Program-made: the position numbers and the translations under genes
Part shown: piece by piece, positions 5,369-5,371 of the stretch
Layout of the letters: each line of letters opens with the position of its first letter
Position numbering within the stretch: position 1 is the first letter of the stretch
The notes under the pieces: generated by a model
What the model saw: the letters and a program-made list of their open reading frames with translations, nothing else
Database searches by the model: none
What the model was told of the DNA's origin: nothing
Origin: Bacteroidota bacterium
GTDB lineage: Bacteria; Bacteroidota; Ignavibacteria; SZUA-365; JAADGX01
NCBI GenBank assembly: GCA_027021285.1
Contig: JALUUP010000518.1
Location: 1-5,371, forward strand
Length of the DNA: 5,371 bases
Direction: 5' to 3'

Positions 5369-5371
5369 GGT

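Overview
All six genes in this window lie on the minus strand, so they are read from the right edge to the left. The organism looks like a member of the Bacteroidota/Chlorobiota/Ignavibacteriota (FCB) group. The best evidence is a secreted protein with a C-terminal sorting domain of the type IX secretion system (T9SS). A pilin-like protein and a collagen-like surface protein of kinds I associate with Ignavibacteria and Kapabacteria relatives fit this. Several starts have clear Shine-Dalgarno sequences (AGGAGG or GGAGG), unlike many true Bacteroidetes, which weakly favours a deeper FCB lineage. This is inference from a few genes, not a taxonomic assignment.

Layout in transcription order: (1) 5368-5189, a 59-residue two-helix membrane protein; (2) 5130-3820, der (engA), the double-GTPase ribosome assembly factor, probably co-transcribed with (1); (3) 3819-3482, a 338-base gene-free stretch with several inverted repeats, including a convincing intrinsic terminator at 3541-3582; (4) 3481-2882, a lipoprotein with one CxxCH haem site (DUF3365/Tll0287-like family); (5) 2753-2379, a small pilin-like protein without a prepilin leader; (6) 2216-1275, an exported concanavalin-fold protein with a T9SS C-terminal domain, probably starting at GTG; (7) 1274-1007, an intergenic region with a cluster of AGGATG words and a small AT-rich inverted repeat; (8) 1006 to the left edge, the N-terminal 335 residues of an exported, modular, collagen-like protein.

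der and the small membrane protein form a housekeeping unit. The other four genes all act at or outside the cytoplasmic membrane: a periplasmic or outer-membrane haem lipoprotein, a pilus-like subunit, a T9SS cargo and a surface fibre. Their gaps of 126-268 bases, and the terminator between der and the lipoprotein gene, suggest several transcription units rather than one operon. I see no mobile element, CRISPR array, tRNA, rRNA or defence system. The most unusual item is the collagen-like protein: short Gly-X-Y stretches alternate with a duplicated, cysteine-flanked module holding two back-to-back EF-hand-type calcium loops.
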